Origin: Stenotrophomonas maltophilia
GTDB lineage: Bacteria > Pseudomonadota > Gammaproteobacteria > Xanthomonadales > Xanthomonadaceae
Length of the DNA stretch: 64,000 nucleotides
Assembly (NCBI RefSeq): GCF_002205165.1
Contig: NZ_NIVS01000037.1
Coordinates: 1-64,000, forward strand
Direction: 5' to 3'
Of this stretch, positions 1 through 10,600 are shown one piece after another; position 1 is the first letter of the stretch; each line of letters begins with the position of its first letter. Under the pieces are notes generated by a model. That model was not told where the DNA came from. It was given only the letters and a program-made list of their open reading frames with translations, and did not search any database. The position numbers and the translations under genes are program-made.

Positions 1-51
1 CGCTTCGTGCTCATAACCACCTCCGCCTAAGCCATAGTTTATGGCTGCGAG

Positions 52-363
52 GTGTCTACGGAACCCTGGGCGATTCACCTCTCGGTCAGGATGGTGGTGT
101 TTGAGTACGGTAATGAAGGCGTCGAAACCCTAAAGGCAGGGGAAGATCGTACCGAGGTGGTTGTCTCTCGTTATGACTACCCCTTGCGTGTGGGTCGGTG
201 GATACCCACTGCTGCTTCTATACTCGTCGCAGCTGCTGCAGCCTTGGCGGCGTACAAGCCCTCCTCGGAGCCGAGTAGTTGGCGCTCCTTCGTACTGCCA
301 GGATTTGTGTTCGTTTTCGCAGTGCTCGGCTTGATGCTGGGTCTACGGAAAGATGGCAAGTAG
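52..363 (+). CDS. Small hypothetical membrane protein (103 aa)
   Basis: I do not recognise the family. The frame has an in-frame stop at 28-30 and starts with GTG at 52, so the gene is complete. The protein has an N-terminal soluble part of about 48 residues and two hydrophobic segments at about 51-68 and 80-98, ending in a short Arg/Lys-rich tail, which suggests a two-pass inner-membrane protein. It converges on the DruA-like gene, with only nine bases between the two stop codons. No clear Shine-Dalgarno sequence is seen before the GTG, so the start is uncertain. It may be a partner of the neighbouring gene or unrelated cargo. Confidence 0.45.
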   Translation: MSTEPWAIHLSVRMVVFEYGNEGVETLKAGEDRTEVVVSRYDYPLRVGRWIPTAASILVAAAAALAAYKPSSEPSSWRSFVLPGFVFVFAVLGLMLGLRKDGK

Positions 364-372
364 TAGCTAGAG

Positions 373-1653
373 TTAGACTCTTAGTGCCATTTCGAGGTCA
401 CCAAGAGGATGAAATTCATACCAATTTGGCTGCCTTGATATACGCGGGACACACCATCGTTCCTTCCAGTATTCTCCCCAGTCGTGAGGGTCAAATTCAG
501 TAAACTCTGGCAATGTCCCTTCCCGGCAGACCGTTCGAAGATTGCTTGCCAGTTCAAAAATGAATACTTCTCGACGAATGCCGTGCTCAAGGTACTTGCG
601 GGAAAGGCCTAAGGATTTAAGAGCTCGTGCAACGTTCTGCCACCTGACTTTGGGGCCATTCCCAAAACCTGCGGGCGTGAAAAGTTCTTCGCTCTTTAGC
701 CATTCGGCTATCTCTGGATAGATCTCCTCCAAATGGAGGGTGCCAAATCCCTTTGTATACCCAAGGGGCTTGGCTAGAACCTGGTCTCTGAATCGAAGGC
801 GATTGTAAATGGAGCTTCTACCGAAGGCGCTTGTCGTTGTAATCGCCAGCAATGGTTGCGGGATGCGCTTTCCCTCTTGTTCCGTTCGACTCTTGCCGTA
901 CGAACGCCAATATTCTTGGCGAATGGCTGGCGCGTGTAGCATCCCGGCAATGAGCTTTCCACCAAGTAGCGGGGCATAGGTGGGCGATGCGCCGATGGTA
1001 TAGGCGTCAAGCGTGTTGTTAATGACAGAGAGCTTATTTGACCTCGTGACGCCTAAAAAATCATCACGACAGGCAAGATCAGCGCTCGGAGATTGGAGTC
1101 CAATAATTCCTATGATGGCCTGATGGTGCGCGTCCATGACCACAAAACGAAGGCGGCGCCCGTAGCCTTTCGAGTAAGGCATTGACCAATAGCCGCGCAT
1201 TACCTTAAACAGCTTTTCCTCAAGCGACTGAGGACGGACCGGAACGATAATGGGGTCGACCAGGTGTGGCGAGATCTTCGCGCCAGAGGGGAAGTAGCTC
1301 TGGTAGCGCTTGAGATATCCCCTGAGTTCAGAATAATTCGTTGACCGGTCGCATTTTTTTGCGTGGAGATGCAGCCTTCGAATGGCAGCCTTATCATCTG
1401 AGTTAATTGCGTCTTGACAATTCTGCCAAGCGGCACGAATGCTGTCTGCGATTCTCTCAGGCGAGATCGAAGGAGCAATCTGGGTTCTTGGTGTTGTATC
1501 GCTCCGCATGGGGGCGATTCCATTGACGGCCCCCAACGCCATCGCGACCCGACTTGACACTACCTGACTCTCCTCATTCGCCGGGCCTGTATTTGGCTGT
1601 CTCTTCGGGTCATTGTCAATGGGCAGCGTGGTTACGGTGGCCCATTCCTCCAA
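373..1653 (-). CDS. DruA-like DUF4338 family protein
   Basis: The middle of the protein (residues about 150-300) carries the pattern I associate with the DUF4338 family, which includes DruA of the Druantia anti-phage system: an LLGGKL block at about 229-234 and a TTTSAFGRSSIYNRL block at about 272-286, preceded by a conserved NNTLDAY segment. The biochemical activity of the family is not established. None of the other Druantia genes (such as the very large DruE helicase) is visible within the window, so this is either a solitary homologue or the last gene of a system that continues to the left. The longest frame begins with TTG at 1653; an ATG at 1542 (residue 38) is an alternative start, and the first 60 residues look low-complexity. 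The assignment rests on motif memory. Confidence 0.6.
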   Translation of the reverse strand: MEEWATVTTLPIDNDPKRQPNTGPANEESQVVSSRVAMALGAVNGIAPMRSDTTPRTQIAPSISPERIADSIRAAWQNCQDAINSDDKAAIRRLHLHAKKCDRSTNYSELRGYLKRYQSYFPSGAKISPHLVDPIIVPVRPQSLEEKLFKVMRGYWSMPYSKGYGRRLRFVVMDAHHQAIIGIIGLQSPSADLACRDDFLGVTRSNKLSVINNTLDAYTIGASPTYAPLLGGKLIAGMLHAPAIRQEYWRSYGKSRTEQEGKRIPQPLLAITTTSAFGRSSIYNRLRFRDQVLAKPLGYTKGFGTLHLEEIYPEIAEWLKSEELFTPAGFGNGPKVRWQNVARALKSLGLSRKYLEHGIRREVFIFELASNLRTVCREGTLPEFTEFDPHDWGEYWKERWCVPRISRQPNWYEFHPLGDLEMALRV

Positions 1654-2126
1654 TGACGGGGTGCGCTGCGATGGCCTTGTTGGCGAAGGGGGCCGCGTGG
1701 CTCTCGCGTTTGAGCGCCCATTGGACCAAGCAAAAGTTTCACGACAACAGCCACCCGGAGCTTGTACACGCGGGAGACCGCTGCCGGGTGGCAGCGGACT
1801 CGGTGCGGCATTTGGATGAGGGGATTGTTGATGGTTGTTTCTGGCTCGCCGAGGGTTGGCTGAGTGGGCCTTTCAGGAGGTTAGGCCAGATTGATCTCAG
1901 AAGTCCCTTGCAAGATCAAACGTGCGCCTCACAGGACCTAGCCCATCTGCAGGAAACCGTCCCTATGCGGCTATGAGTGGCTCGAAGCGAACTTCGCGGA
2001 CGTGTCCGCCCGCCTGGCGCCGAACTCGGCGCTGCATTCCAGCAGACTCCAGAAGTAGCACCCTGGCGGCCGGTCATCTCGCCATGTGGCACAGATCGGT
2101 ACCGCGCGTGCCGCAGCGTTTGCCGC
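1654..2126. other. Gap without a convincing gene
   Basis: No open frame here has a credible start, ribosome site or recognisable product. The one structural feature is a GC-rich perfect hairpin at 1778-1797 (arms CCGCTGCC and GGCAGCGG, loop GGGT) without a U tract. The stretch may contain gene remnants. Confidence 0.5.
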
Positions 2127-2160
2127 CAAAAACAAACGGCCCGCAGTGCGGGCCGTTTGT
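2127..2160 (-). terminator. Rho-independent terminator of the bkd-lpd operon
   Basis: A 13-bp perfect inverted repeat (ACAAACGGCCCGC at 2132-2144, loop AGT, GCGGGCCGTTTGT at 2148-2160) is followed on the minus strand by a run of five T residues. It lies 50 bases downstream of the lpd stop codon. Confidence 0.88.
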
Positions 2161-2209
2161 CTTGGTGACTGCAAAGCGTCCGAGCATGGCTGGGACCTAC
2201 AGACCTGCC

Positions 2210-3616
2210 TCAGATATGCAACGCATGCCCCAACGCACGCAATGCCGCTTCCTGCACCGCCTCACCCAACGTCGGGTGCGGGTGGATGGTCCCAGCGATG
2301 TCTTCCAACGTGGCGCCCATCTCAATCGACTGCACGAAGGCGATCGACAGTTCCGACACCTGCACGCCCACGGCCTGCCAGCCGAGGATGCGGTGGTCGC
2401 TGCTGCGCGCGACGACGCGCACGAAGCCATCGGCGGATTCCAGCGACATCGCACGGCCATTGGCCGCGAACGGGAACAGTGCGACCTTGGTCTCGATGCC
2501 CTGTGCCTTGGCTTCGTCCGGTGACAGCCCGACCACCACGATTTCCGGATCGGTGAAGCACACCGCCGGAATGGCGGCGGGCACGAAGTGGCGCTTCTTG
2601 CCGCTGACGATCTCGGCCACCAGTTCGCCCTGTGCCATCGCTCGGTGCGCGAGCATCGGCTCACCGGCGACATCGCCGATCGCCCACACGTTGCGCATCG
2701 AGGTCTTGCACTGGTCGTCGATCTTGATCGCCTTGCCGGTCAGATCCAGCTGCAGCGATTCCAGATTGAAGCCGTCGGTCTTCGGGCGACGGCCCACTGC
2801 GACCAGGATCTGGTCGGCATCCAGCGCAATCTCGTTACCGTTGGCATCACGCACGCGCAGCTGGCCGTTGTCGGCCAGGCCCAGCACGCTGTGGCCGGTC
2901 AGCAGCTTCACGCCGGATTTCTCTAGGTGCGTGGCGACCGGCTTGGTCAGCTCGGCGTCGTAGGCCGGCAGGATGCGTTCCTGGGCCTCGACCACCGTGA
3001 CTTCGCAGCCCAGCTTGCGGTACACCGTGCCCAGTTCCAGGCCGATGTAACCGCCACCGACGACGATAAGCTGCTTCGGCAGTGACGTCGGCGAGAGGGC
3101 TTCGGTCGAGGAGATGACCTTGCCACCGAACGGCAGGAACGGCAGTTCCACCGGCACCGAGCCGGTGGCCAGCAGCAGGTGCTCGCAGCTGATGCGCAGC
3201 GTGCCGCCATCTTCGGCGGCACCGGCGATCTCGACGGTCTTGCCGTCGATGATCGTGGCCCAGCCCTTGATCAGCTGCGCGCCGTTCTTCTTCAGCAGTG
3301 CACTGACACCACCGGTCAGCTTCTTGACGATGCCGGCCTTCCACGCGACGGTCTTGGCCAGGTCCAGCGACGGGGCCTGCACGCTGATGCCCAGCGGCGA
3401 GGTGCCCGCCGCATACGCGGTGACCTTGGCGAATTCCTCGGCGGCATGGATCAGCGCCTTGGACGGAATGCAGCCGATGTTGAGGCAGGTGCCACCCGGA
3501 TTGACGCCCTCGACCACGATGGTCTTGACGCCGAGCTGGCCGGCGCGGATGCCGGCGATGTAACCGCCGGGACCGCCGCCGATGATCAGCAGCTGGGTTT
3601 GAAGGGTATTGGACAT
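2210..3616 (-). CDS. lpdA: Dihydrolipoyl dehydrogenase (E3 of the branched-chain complex)
   Basis: This is the E3 flavoprotein that reoxidises dihydrolipoamide on E2 and passes electrons to NAD+. The 468-residue length is normal. The N-terminal FAD-binding GGGPGGY motif lies at about 13-19, followed by the redox-active disulfide CLNIGC (Cys44 and Cys49). A central NAD-binding GGGYIGLE motif and a C-terminal HPHPTLGE segment with the active-site histidine are present. It is the last gene of the operon, starting three bases after the E2 stop codon, and is followed by a strong terminator. A second lpd for pyruvate dehydrogenase would be expected elsewhere in the genome. Confidence 0.95.
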   Translation of the reverse strand: MSNTLQTQLLIIGGGPGGYIAGIRAGQLGVKTIVVEGVNPGGTCLNIGCIPSKALIHAAEEFAKVTAYAAGTSPLGISVQAPSLDLAKTVAWKAGIVKKLTGGVSALLKKNGAQLIKGWATIIDGKTVEIAGAAEDGGTLRISCEHLLLATGSVPVELPFLPFGGKVISSTEALSPTSLPKQLIVVGGGYIGLELGTVYRKLGCEVTVVEAQERILPAYDAELTKPVATHLEKSGVKLLTGHSVLGLADNGQLRVRDANGNEIALDADQILVAVGRRPKTDGFNLESLQLDLTGKAIKIDDQCKTSMRNVWAIGDVAGEPMLAHRAMAQGELVAEIVSGKKRHFVPAAIPAVCFTDPEIVVVGLSPDEAKAQGIETKVALFPFAANGRAMSLESADGFVRVVARSSDHRILGWQAVGVQVSELSIAFVQSIEMGATLEDIAGTIHPHPTLGEAVQEAALRALGHALHI

Positions 3617-3619
3617 CGC

Positions 3620-4957
3620 TTACTCCACGAACAGCAGGGCCGGGGTTTCCAGGCGCGTACGGATCGCCTGCACGAACTCGGCCGCATCCATGCCATCGAC
3701 GATGCGATGGTCGAACGAGGACGACAGATTCATCAGCTTGCGCGCCACGACCTGGCCCTCGCGGAACATCGGGCGTTCGATGATGCGGTTCACGCCGACG
3801 ATCGCCACTTCCGGATGGTTGATGATCGGGGTCGACACCACACCACCCACCGCGCCGAGGCTGCTGATGGTGATGGTCGAGCCGGACAGCTCCTCACGGG
3901 TGGCCTTGCCCACGCGCACGGCATTGGCCAGGCGCGCGATCTCGGTGGCGGTCTGCCACAGGTCCAGCGATTCGGCATGCGCGACCACCGGCACCGACAG
4001 GCCGACCTCGCTCTGGGTCGCGATCCCCAGCTGCACGCCCTCATAGCGGGTCACGATGTTGGCCTGGTCATCGAAGCGGGCGTTCATCTGCGGGAAGTCG
4101 CGTGCGGCCAGCACCACGGCGCGTGCCAGCAGCGGCAGCAGGGTCAGCTTGCCGCGCTCCTTGGCCCAGCGCTCGTTGAGCTTGGCGCGCAGGGCTTCCA
4201 CTTCCGTGACGTCGATTTCTTCCACATAGGTGATGTGCGGAATGGTCGACCACGACTGCTGCATCTTCTGCGCGATCTTGCGGCGCAGGCCCATGATCGG
4301 TACCTGCTGCTCGCCGGTACGGCGCGCGTAGCTGCTGCCGCCGGCACTGCCGCCAACCGGCTGCGCCTTGCCACCGGCGGCGGCGTAGGCGTCCAGATCG
4401 GCCTGCAGGATGCGGCCGCCCGGGCCGGTGGCCGGCACATAGCGCAGCTCGATGCCCAGGTCCCAGGCGCGGCGGCGCACGGCCGGCGAGGCCAGCGGGG
4501 CTTCCCCGGCGTTGAGCACGCCGTTGGTGACCGCACCGCGCTCGTCGCGCTTGGCGGCAGGGGCGGGTGCAGGCGCTGCAGCGGCCTTGGCCGGCGCGGC
4601 AACGGGTGCAGCTTCAACCGCTGCGGCAGGCGCAGGCGCCGCAGCCTTGGGCGGAGCAACCGGTTCGGCCGGCGCGGCGGCAGCCGGCGCACTGGCGGCG
4701 CTGGCATTGCCGGCGCCGTCCACTTCCAGGCGGATCAGCTCGCTGCCGACGGCCATCATCTGGCCGGGCTTGCCGCCCAGCGAGACCACGGTACCGGCGA
4801 CCGGGGAGGGGATCTCGACCATGGCCTTGTCGGTCATGACTTCGGCCACGACCTGGTCTTCGGCGACCGGACCACCGACCTCGACCTTCCAGGTGATCAG
4901 TTCGACTTCGGCGATACCTTCACCGATGTCCGGCATCTTGATGACGTGATGTCCCAT
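3620..4957 (-). CDS. bkdB: Branched-chain 2-oxoacid dehydrogenase E2 (dihydrolipoyl acyltransferase)
   Basis: This is the core E2 subunit, which transfers the branched acyl group from lipoamide to CoA. A single N-terminal lipoyl domain holds the lipoylated lysine in MTDKAMVEI (Lys44). A long Ala/Pro-rich linker follows (about 85-140), then the E3/E1-binding domain containing SPAVRRRAWDLGI, a second linker, and the catalytic domain ending in the signature SFDHRIVDGMD, whose His and Asp are catalytic. The 445-residue length and single lipoyl domain fit BCKDH E2 better than pyruvate dehydrogenase E2. It lies between the E1 beta gene and lpd with gaps of three bases on each side, so cotranscription is very likely. 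Confidence 0.93.
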   Translation of the reverse strand: MGHHVIKMPDIGEGIAEVELITWKVEVGGPVAEDQVVAEVMTDKAMVEIPSPVAGTVVSLGGKPGQMMAVGSELIRLEVDGAGNASAASAPAAAAPAEPVAPPKAAAPAPAAAVEAAPVAAPAKAAAAPAPAPAAKRDERGAVTNGVLNAGEAPLASPAVRRRAWDLGIELRYVPATGPGGRILQADLDAYAAAGGKAQPVGGSAGGSSYARRTGEQQVPIMGLRRKIAQKMQQSWSTIPHITYVEEIDVTEVEALRAKLNERWAKERGKLTLLPLLARAVVLAARDFPQMNARFDDQANIVTRYEGVQLGIATQSEVGLSVPVVAHAESLDLWQTATEIARLANAVRVGKATREELSGSTITISSLGAVGGVVSTPIINHPEVAIVGVNRIIERPMFREGQVVARKLMNLSSSFDHRIVDGMDAAEFVQAIRTRLETPALLFVE

Positions 4958-4960
4958 GGT

Positions 4961-6004
4961 TCAGTCCTCCAGCACGCGCTGCATTGCATCGATGACCCGG
5001 GACGGACCCGGGAAGTAGTCCCATTCCTGCGCGTGCGGATACGGGGTGTCCCAGCCGGTAACGCGTTCCACCGGGGCCTGCAGGTGGTAGAAGCAATGCT
5101 CCTGCACCAGCGCGACCAGTTCGGCGCCGAACCCGCAGGTGCGGGTGGCTTCGTGCAGCACGATGCAGCGGCCGGTCTTCTTGACCGAAGTGACGATGGC
5201 CTCCAGGTCCAGCGGCCACAGGCTGCGCAGGTCGATCACTTCGGCATCGATCCCGGCATCTTCGGCGGCGGCCTTGGCCACCCACACGGTGGTGCCGTAA
5301 GTGATGATCGTCAGTGCCTTGCCTTCGCGGGCGATGGCGGCCTTGTCCAGCGGCACGTTGTAGTAGCCCTCCGGCACCAGGTTGTCCGGGTACTTGGACC
5401 ACGCGGTGACCGGGCGGTCGTGGTGACCGTCGAACGGGCCGTTGTACAGGCGCTTGGGCTCCAGGAAGATCACCGGATCGTCGTTCTCGATCGAGGCGAT
5501 CAGCAGGCCCTTGGCGTCGTACGGGTTGGACGGCATGACGGTGCGCAGGCCGGTGGCATGGGCGAAGATCGCCTCCGGGCTCTGGCTGTGGGTCTGGCCG
5601 CCGTAGATGCCACCGCCGCACGGGGTGCGGAACACCAGCGAGGAGGTGAAGCTGCCGCCGGAGCGATAGCGCATGCGCGCCGCTTCGGAGACGATCTGGT
5701 CGTAGGCCGGGTAGATGTAATCGGCGAACTGGATTTCAGCGACCGGGCGCAGGCCGTAGGCGGCCATGCCGATCGCCGCGCCGGCGATGCCGTTCTCGGA
5801 AATCGGCGCATCGAACACGCGCTGCTTGCCGTACTTGGTCTGCAGGCCGTCGGTGCAGCGGAACACGCCGCCGAAGTAGCCCACGTCCTGGCCGAAGATC
5901 ACCACGTTGTCGTCGCGTTCCAGCATCACGTCCATCGCCGAGCGCAGCGCCTGGATCATGGTCATCGGCGTACCGCCGGTGTTGTTCTGTTCAATCCCGC
6001 TCAT
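4961..6004 (-). CDS. bkdA2: Branched-chain 2-oxoacid dehydrogenase E1 beta subunit
   Basis: E1 beta pairs with E1 alpha for thiamine-diphosphate-dependent decarboxylation of the oxoacids derived from valine, leucine and isoleucine. The 347-residue protein has the transketolase pyrimidine-binding domain (FGQDVGYFGGVFR and the EIQFADYIYPAYDQI region) and the C-terminal transketolase domain (EVIDLRSLWPLD). I chose the ATG at 6004 because translation from further upstream would run through the E1 alpha 3' end, and because this start begins four bases after the E1 alpha stop. The frame reads open upstream, so automatic annotation could extend it wrongly. Confidence 0.93.
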   Translation of the reverse strand: MSGIEQNNTGGTPMTMIQALRSAMDVMLERDDNVVIFGQDVGYFGGVFRCTDGLQTKYGKQRVFDAPISENGIAGAAIGMAAYGLRPVAEIQFADYIYPAYDQIVSEAARMRYRSGGSFTSSLVFRTPCGGGIYGGQTHSQSPEAIFAHATGLRTVMPSNPYDAKGLLIASIENDDPVIFLEPKRLYNGPFDGHHDRPVTAWSKYPDNLVPEGYYNVPLDKAAIAREGKALTIITYGTTVWVAKAAAEDAGIDAEVIDLRSLWPLDLEAIVTSVKKTGRCIVLHEATRTCGFGAELVALVQEHCFYHLQAPVERVTGWDTPYPHAQEWDYFPGPSRVIDAMQRVLED

Positions 6005-6008
6005 GTGT

Positions 6009-7521
<1,513 letters not shown>

Positions 7522-8433
7522 ATGCAAATCCCCGCCAACATGACGCTGCGCCAGCTCCGGTACTTTGCCGAAGCCGCCGAATTGGGCCAGTTCTCACAGG
7601 CCGCGCGCAAGCTGCACGTCTCCCAGTCGGTGATCACCACGGCGGTCGCCCAGCTGGAAGCCTCGCTGGGCCTGAAGCTGTTCGACCGCATGCCGCACGG
7701 GGTCGGGCTGACCGCCGAGGGGCACCGGTTCCACCAGCATGTGCGACACATCCTGGATACCCTGCAGGACGCGCTCAGCGAGCCGATGTTCCTGGCCAAC
7801 ACCCTGCCGGGCCGGGTGAGGATCGGCGCGTCCTACACGGTGCTTGGTTACTTCCTGCCGAGCCTGCTGGCGCGCTTCAAGCGCTCCTACCCGCAGGTGG
7901 AAGTGGATCTGGTGGACATGGACCGTGCCGCGATCGAGCAGGGCGTCGGCAGCGGCGACCTCGATTTCGGGCTGTGCATCATTTCCAACATGGCCGAGCC
8001 CTATGTGCTGCGGCGGCAGGTGCTGATCCGCTCGCGCCGCCAGCTGTGGCTGTCCGAGTCGCACCCGCTGCTGCAGCTGCCGGTGATCAGCCCGGCCGAC
8101 GTCGAGCCGTATCCGTACATCATGCTGATGGTCGATGAAGGGCAGGAGTCGGCGATGCGCTACTGGCGCTCGGTCGGGCGCGAACCCAACGTGGTGTTCC
8201 GCACCTCGTCGCTGGAAGCGCTGCGCGGCATGGTCGCCTATGGCTTCGGGGTGAGCATCCTGTCGGACATGGTCTATCGGCCGTGGTCGCTGGAGGGGCG
8301 CCGGATCGACGTACGCACCCTCACCGACGCGGTGCCGCCGATGGAAGTCGGCCTGGTCTGGCGCCCGGACGAAGACCTGTCCGCGCCGGCACGCGCACTG
8401 CATCAGTTCCTGGTCTTTGCCTGTGGCGGGTGA
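7522..8433 (+). CDS. LysR-family transcriptional regulator
   Basis: The N-terminal winged helix-turn-helix lies at about 5-65 (TLRQLRYFAEAAELGQFSQA, then VSQSVITTAVAQLE). A LysR substrate-binding domain fills the rest, giving 303 residues, the normal length. I start at ATG 7522 because GGAG at 7511-7514 is well placed; the frame is open upstream to 7483. The gene diverges from bkdA1, and its 3' end overlaps the end of the convergent permease gene by 31 bases. It may control the bkd operon, the neighbouring D-glutamate locus, or both. Classical bkd regulators are Lrp-like, so a LysR in this place is worth noting. The ligand is unknown. Confidence 0.85.
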   Translation: MQIPANMTLRQLRYFAEAAELGQFSQAARKLHVSQSVITTAVAQLEASLGLKLFDRMPHGVGLTAEGHRFHQHVRHILDTLQDALSEPMFLANTLPGRVRIGASYTVLGYFLPSLLARFKRSYPQVEVDLVDMDRAAIEQGVGSGDLDFGLCIISNMAEPYVLRRQVLIRSRRQLWLSESHPLLQLPVISPADVEPYPYIMLMVDEGQESAMRYWRSVGREPNVVFRTSSLEALRGMVAYGFGVSILSDMVYRPWSLEGRRIDVRTLTDAVPPMEVGLVWRPDEDLSAPARALHQFLVFACGG

Positions 8434-9599
8434 GCGCCGAGTGCATCGGCCAGGGCAGGGCGCGGATCGGGCAGCTCACCGACGGGCGCGGTGAAGGCCT
8501 GCCCACGGCGCGTCCAGATCTGCCACGCCGAGTACGCCAGCAGCGGCACCACGTAGGTAGCTAGGATCGCATACGCCAGCAGCCGGTAGCCCTTCGCGAT
8601 CAGCGCGACCAGTCCGATGCCATCGGCCAGGAATACGGCCATCAGCAGGATGGCGGCAATGATCGCCACGCGCATGCCGCGGCCGGGGGCAGCGCCGGTG
8701 CGCTCTTTCCAGTTGACGCTGATGCGACCGTCCACCGAGGCCATCAGCGTGACCCCGGTTTCGACCAGCGCGACCATGATCATCAGCCGGAACAGCCACT
8801 GGAACCATGGCAGGCCGAGCTGGCCGAGCATCAGGTCCGAGGGCAGGGGCGCATCGGCGATGTCCGGCAGGAACGCGATCATGCAGACGTAGAACACGAT
8901 GGCCGGCAGGATCGCCAACGGGCCGGCCAGAGCGCCGGCGATCACCGCATCGCGCCGGCACAGCAGGTGGCGCACCACCAGCAGGATCGAGACCGCCGCG
9001 AACATGTTGTAGCCGGCGTAGGTCACGCCGTTGAGCACCCAGTCCTGGCCGAGCTCATGGGTACTGGACAGCTGCGCCATCGCGCCGCCGCCGAAGCGAT
9101 AGAGGATCAGGCACGCGGCAATGGCGTAGACCAGGTACATGAAGGCCGACATCAGCTTGAACATGCGTTCGACGGCGTTGGTGCCGGCCTGCACCACACC
9201 GGTGATGATCGCCACCAGCACCAGCGTGCCGACGATCCGTGGCCAGCCGAACATGGTCGCAGCCAATTCGCCGGCGGCCGCGCCGAATACCGCCAGCACC
9301 ACCACGATCAGCGCCAGGTAGGCCACTTCGAAGGTCCACCAGCCACGGCCCAGCAGATGCCGGAAGAAGGTGCGGTAGTCGTTGGCCCGGATCGCCCGGG
9401 CCAACAGGAACGTCAGGATGCAGATCACGCTCCAGATCAGCATCGACAACACCATCGCGGCCAGGCCGCCCCAGGGGCCCGATGGCAGGAAAAACTCCGC
9501 CAGCTCACGGCCGGTCGCGTATCCGCCGCCGATCACGGCGGACTTGAACGCCAGGCCGGGCAACAGATACCGCTGGAACCGGCTGGCGGCGGCGGTCAC
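8403..9599 (-). CDS. YkvI-like multi-pass inner-membrane permease
   Basis: The 398-residue protein is very hydrophobic, with about ten predicted membrane segments. It opens with a short cytoplasmic stretch followed by PGLAFKSAVIGGGYATGREL, a glycine-rich first helix typical of the YkvI-type group of the amino acid/APC and sodium-symporter-like superfamily. I infer transport of an amino acid or a related compound. The start codon overlaps the stop of the upstream hydrolase gene (ATGA at 9596-9599), so translation is probably coupled and the gene belongs to the dgcN operon. Given that context the substrate may be D-glutamate or an N-acylated or dipeptide form, but the sequence alone does not show it. 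Its 3' end runs 31 bases into the convergent LysR gene. Confidence 0.7.
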   Translation of the reverse strand: MTAAASRFQRYLLPGLAFKSAVIGGGYATGRELAEFFLPSGPWGGLAAMVLSMLIWSVICILTFLLARAIRANDYRTFFRHLLGRGWWTFEVAYLALIVVVLAVFGAAAGELAATMFGWPRIVGTLVLVAIITGVVQAGTNAVERMFKLMSAFMYLVYAIAACLILYRFGGGAMAQLSSTHELGQDWVLNGVTYAGYNMFAAVSILLVVRHLLCRRDAVIAGALAGPLAILPAIVFYVCMIAFLPDIADAPLPSDLMLGQLGLPWFQWLFRLMIMVALVETGVTLMASVDGRISVNWKERTGAAPGRGMRVAIIAAILLMAVFLADGIGLVALIAKGYRLLAYAILATYVVPLLAYSAWQIWTRRGQAFTAPVGELPDPRPALADALGAHPPQAKTRN

Positions 9600-10600
9600 T
9601 TGCGCGCGGCCGTCGGCTGCAGCAGGTAGAAGTCGCGCACGGTGCGGGCGATCTCGGCGATCACACGCTCACGTTCGCTGCGTGGGGCATTGCTGGCTTT
9701 GACGAACACGGAGATCGCGAACTGGCTGCCATCGGGCAGGGTGACCACGCCGACATCGTTGACGGTGCCGGCCACGGTACCGCTCTTGTCGGCCACCTTG
9801 GTGCCCGGCGGCAGGCTGCCACGCAGGCGCGCGCTGCAGGTCCGGCAACGTTCCATGATCTGCACCAGCACCTCGGTGCTGGCAGGGCTCAGCGCCTTGC
9901 CGGTGAACAGCTTGGTCAACAGGGTCGACATCGCGCGCGGCGTGGAGGTGTCGCGCGGATCCTTGTCGAAGGCTTCGTTACCGGCTTTGGTACGCTTGAC
10001 CACCTCCGGATCGAGGGTGAGCTCGGCGACGCGTTCCTTGGTCAGCGGCTCATCGCCGAGGCCGAAGATATCGCTCAGCAGCTGGCGGGTGTTGCGATCC
10101 AGGCGCTGGCCTTCGATGCCCTGTGCGCGCAGCCAGGCGGTGACCGCGGCCGGTCCGCCGGCCTGCGCCACCAGCACGTCGGTGGCGGTGTTGTCGCTCT
10201 GGGTCAGCATGACCTCCAGCAGGTTGTGCACGGACAGGCTCACACCGTCATGGATGAAGCGGTCCGCGATCACTTCCGAATCGACATAGAACGATTTCGG
10301 CACCGGCACCATCGTGGTCAACGTCAGTTCGCCGGCGTCGACCTTGGTCAGGATCACCGCCGCGACCGCAACCTTGAACGTGCTGGCCATCGGGAACCCT
10401 TCATCTGGATTCAGATGGACCTGCTCGCCCTTGCCATCCAATCGCCACGCCGAGACACCGACTTTGCCGTCGATCAGGGTGGCCAGCCGCGCAACTTCGG
10501 TTTCCACCGGGCTGGTCTTGCTGGCACTGAACGCGGCGAGCGGGCTCAGGCCCAGCAACGCCGCCACGCACAGGCTCAAGGTACGGGATGTCATCTTCAT
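9596..10600 (-). CDS. Class A beta-lactamase-fold serine hydrolase (secreted)
   Basis: A signal peptide (residues 1 to about 26, ending near AAFSAS) is followed by the class A fold: nucleophile STFK (Ser73, Lys76), SDN (Ser135-Asn137) and KSG (Lys272-Gly274). The omega-loop region reads RLDRNTRQLL (about 166-175), where true class A beta-lactamases carry the deacylating glutamate and the ELN triad; no Glu is present there. There is an insertion of roughly 30 residues after this loop and a CRTC pair near 252-255. I infer a D,D-peptidase, esterase or penicillin-binding activity rather than efficient antibiotic hydrolysis. It overlaps the dgcN stop by four bases (ATGA at 10597-10600) and overlaps the permease start. 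Confidence 0.8.
   Translation of the reverse strand: MKMTSRTLSLCVAALLGLSPLAAFSASKTSPVETEVARLATLIDGKVGVSAWRLDGKGEQVHLNPDEGFPMASTFKVAVAAVILTKVDAGELTLTTMVPVPKSFYVDSEVIADRFIHDGVSLSVHNLLEVMLTQSDNTATDVLVAQAGGPAAVTAWLRAQGIEGQRLDRNTRQLLSDIFGLGDEPLTKERVAELTLDPEVVKRTKAGNEAFDKDPRDTSTPRAMSTLLTKLFTGKALSPASTEVLVQIMERCRTCSARLRGSLPPGTKVADKSGTVAGTVNDVGVVTLPDGSQFAISVFVKASNAPRSERERVIAEIARTVRDFYLLQPTAARK

Noticed and set aside
1554..1976. Plus-strand frame of 140 codons overlapping the DruA-like start
   Set aside because: No ribosome site, no domain, and composition of chance GC-rich frames.
9596..10600. Calling the beta-lactamase-fold gene an L2-type resistance enzyme
   Set aside because: It lacks the omega-loop glutamate and ELN motif and sits in a catabolic operon, so a resistance label would not be supported.
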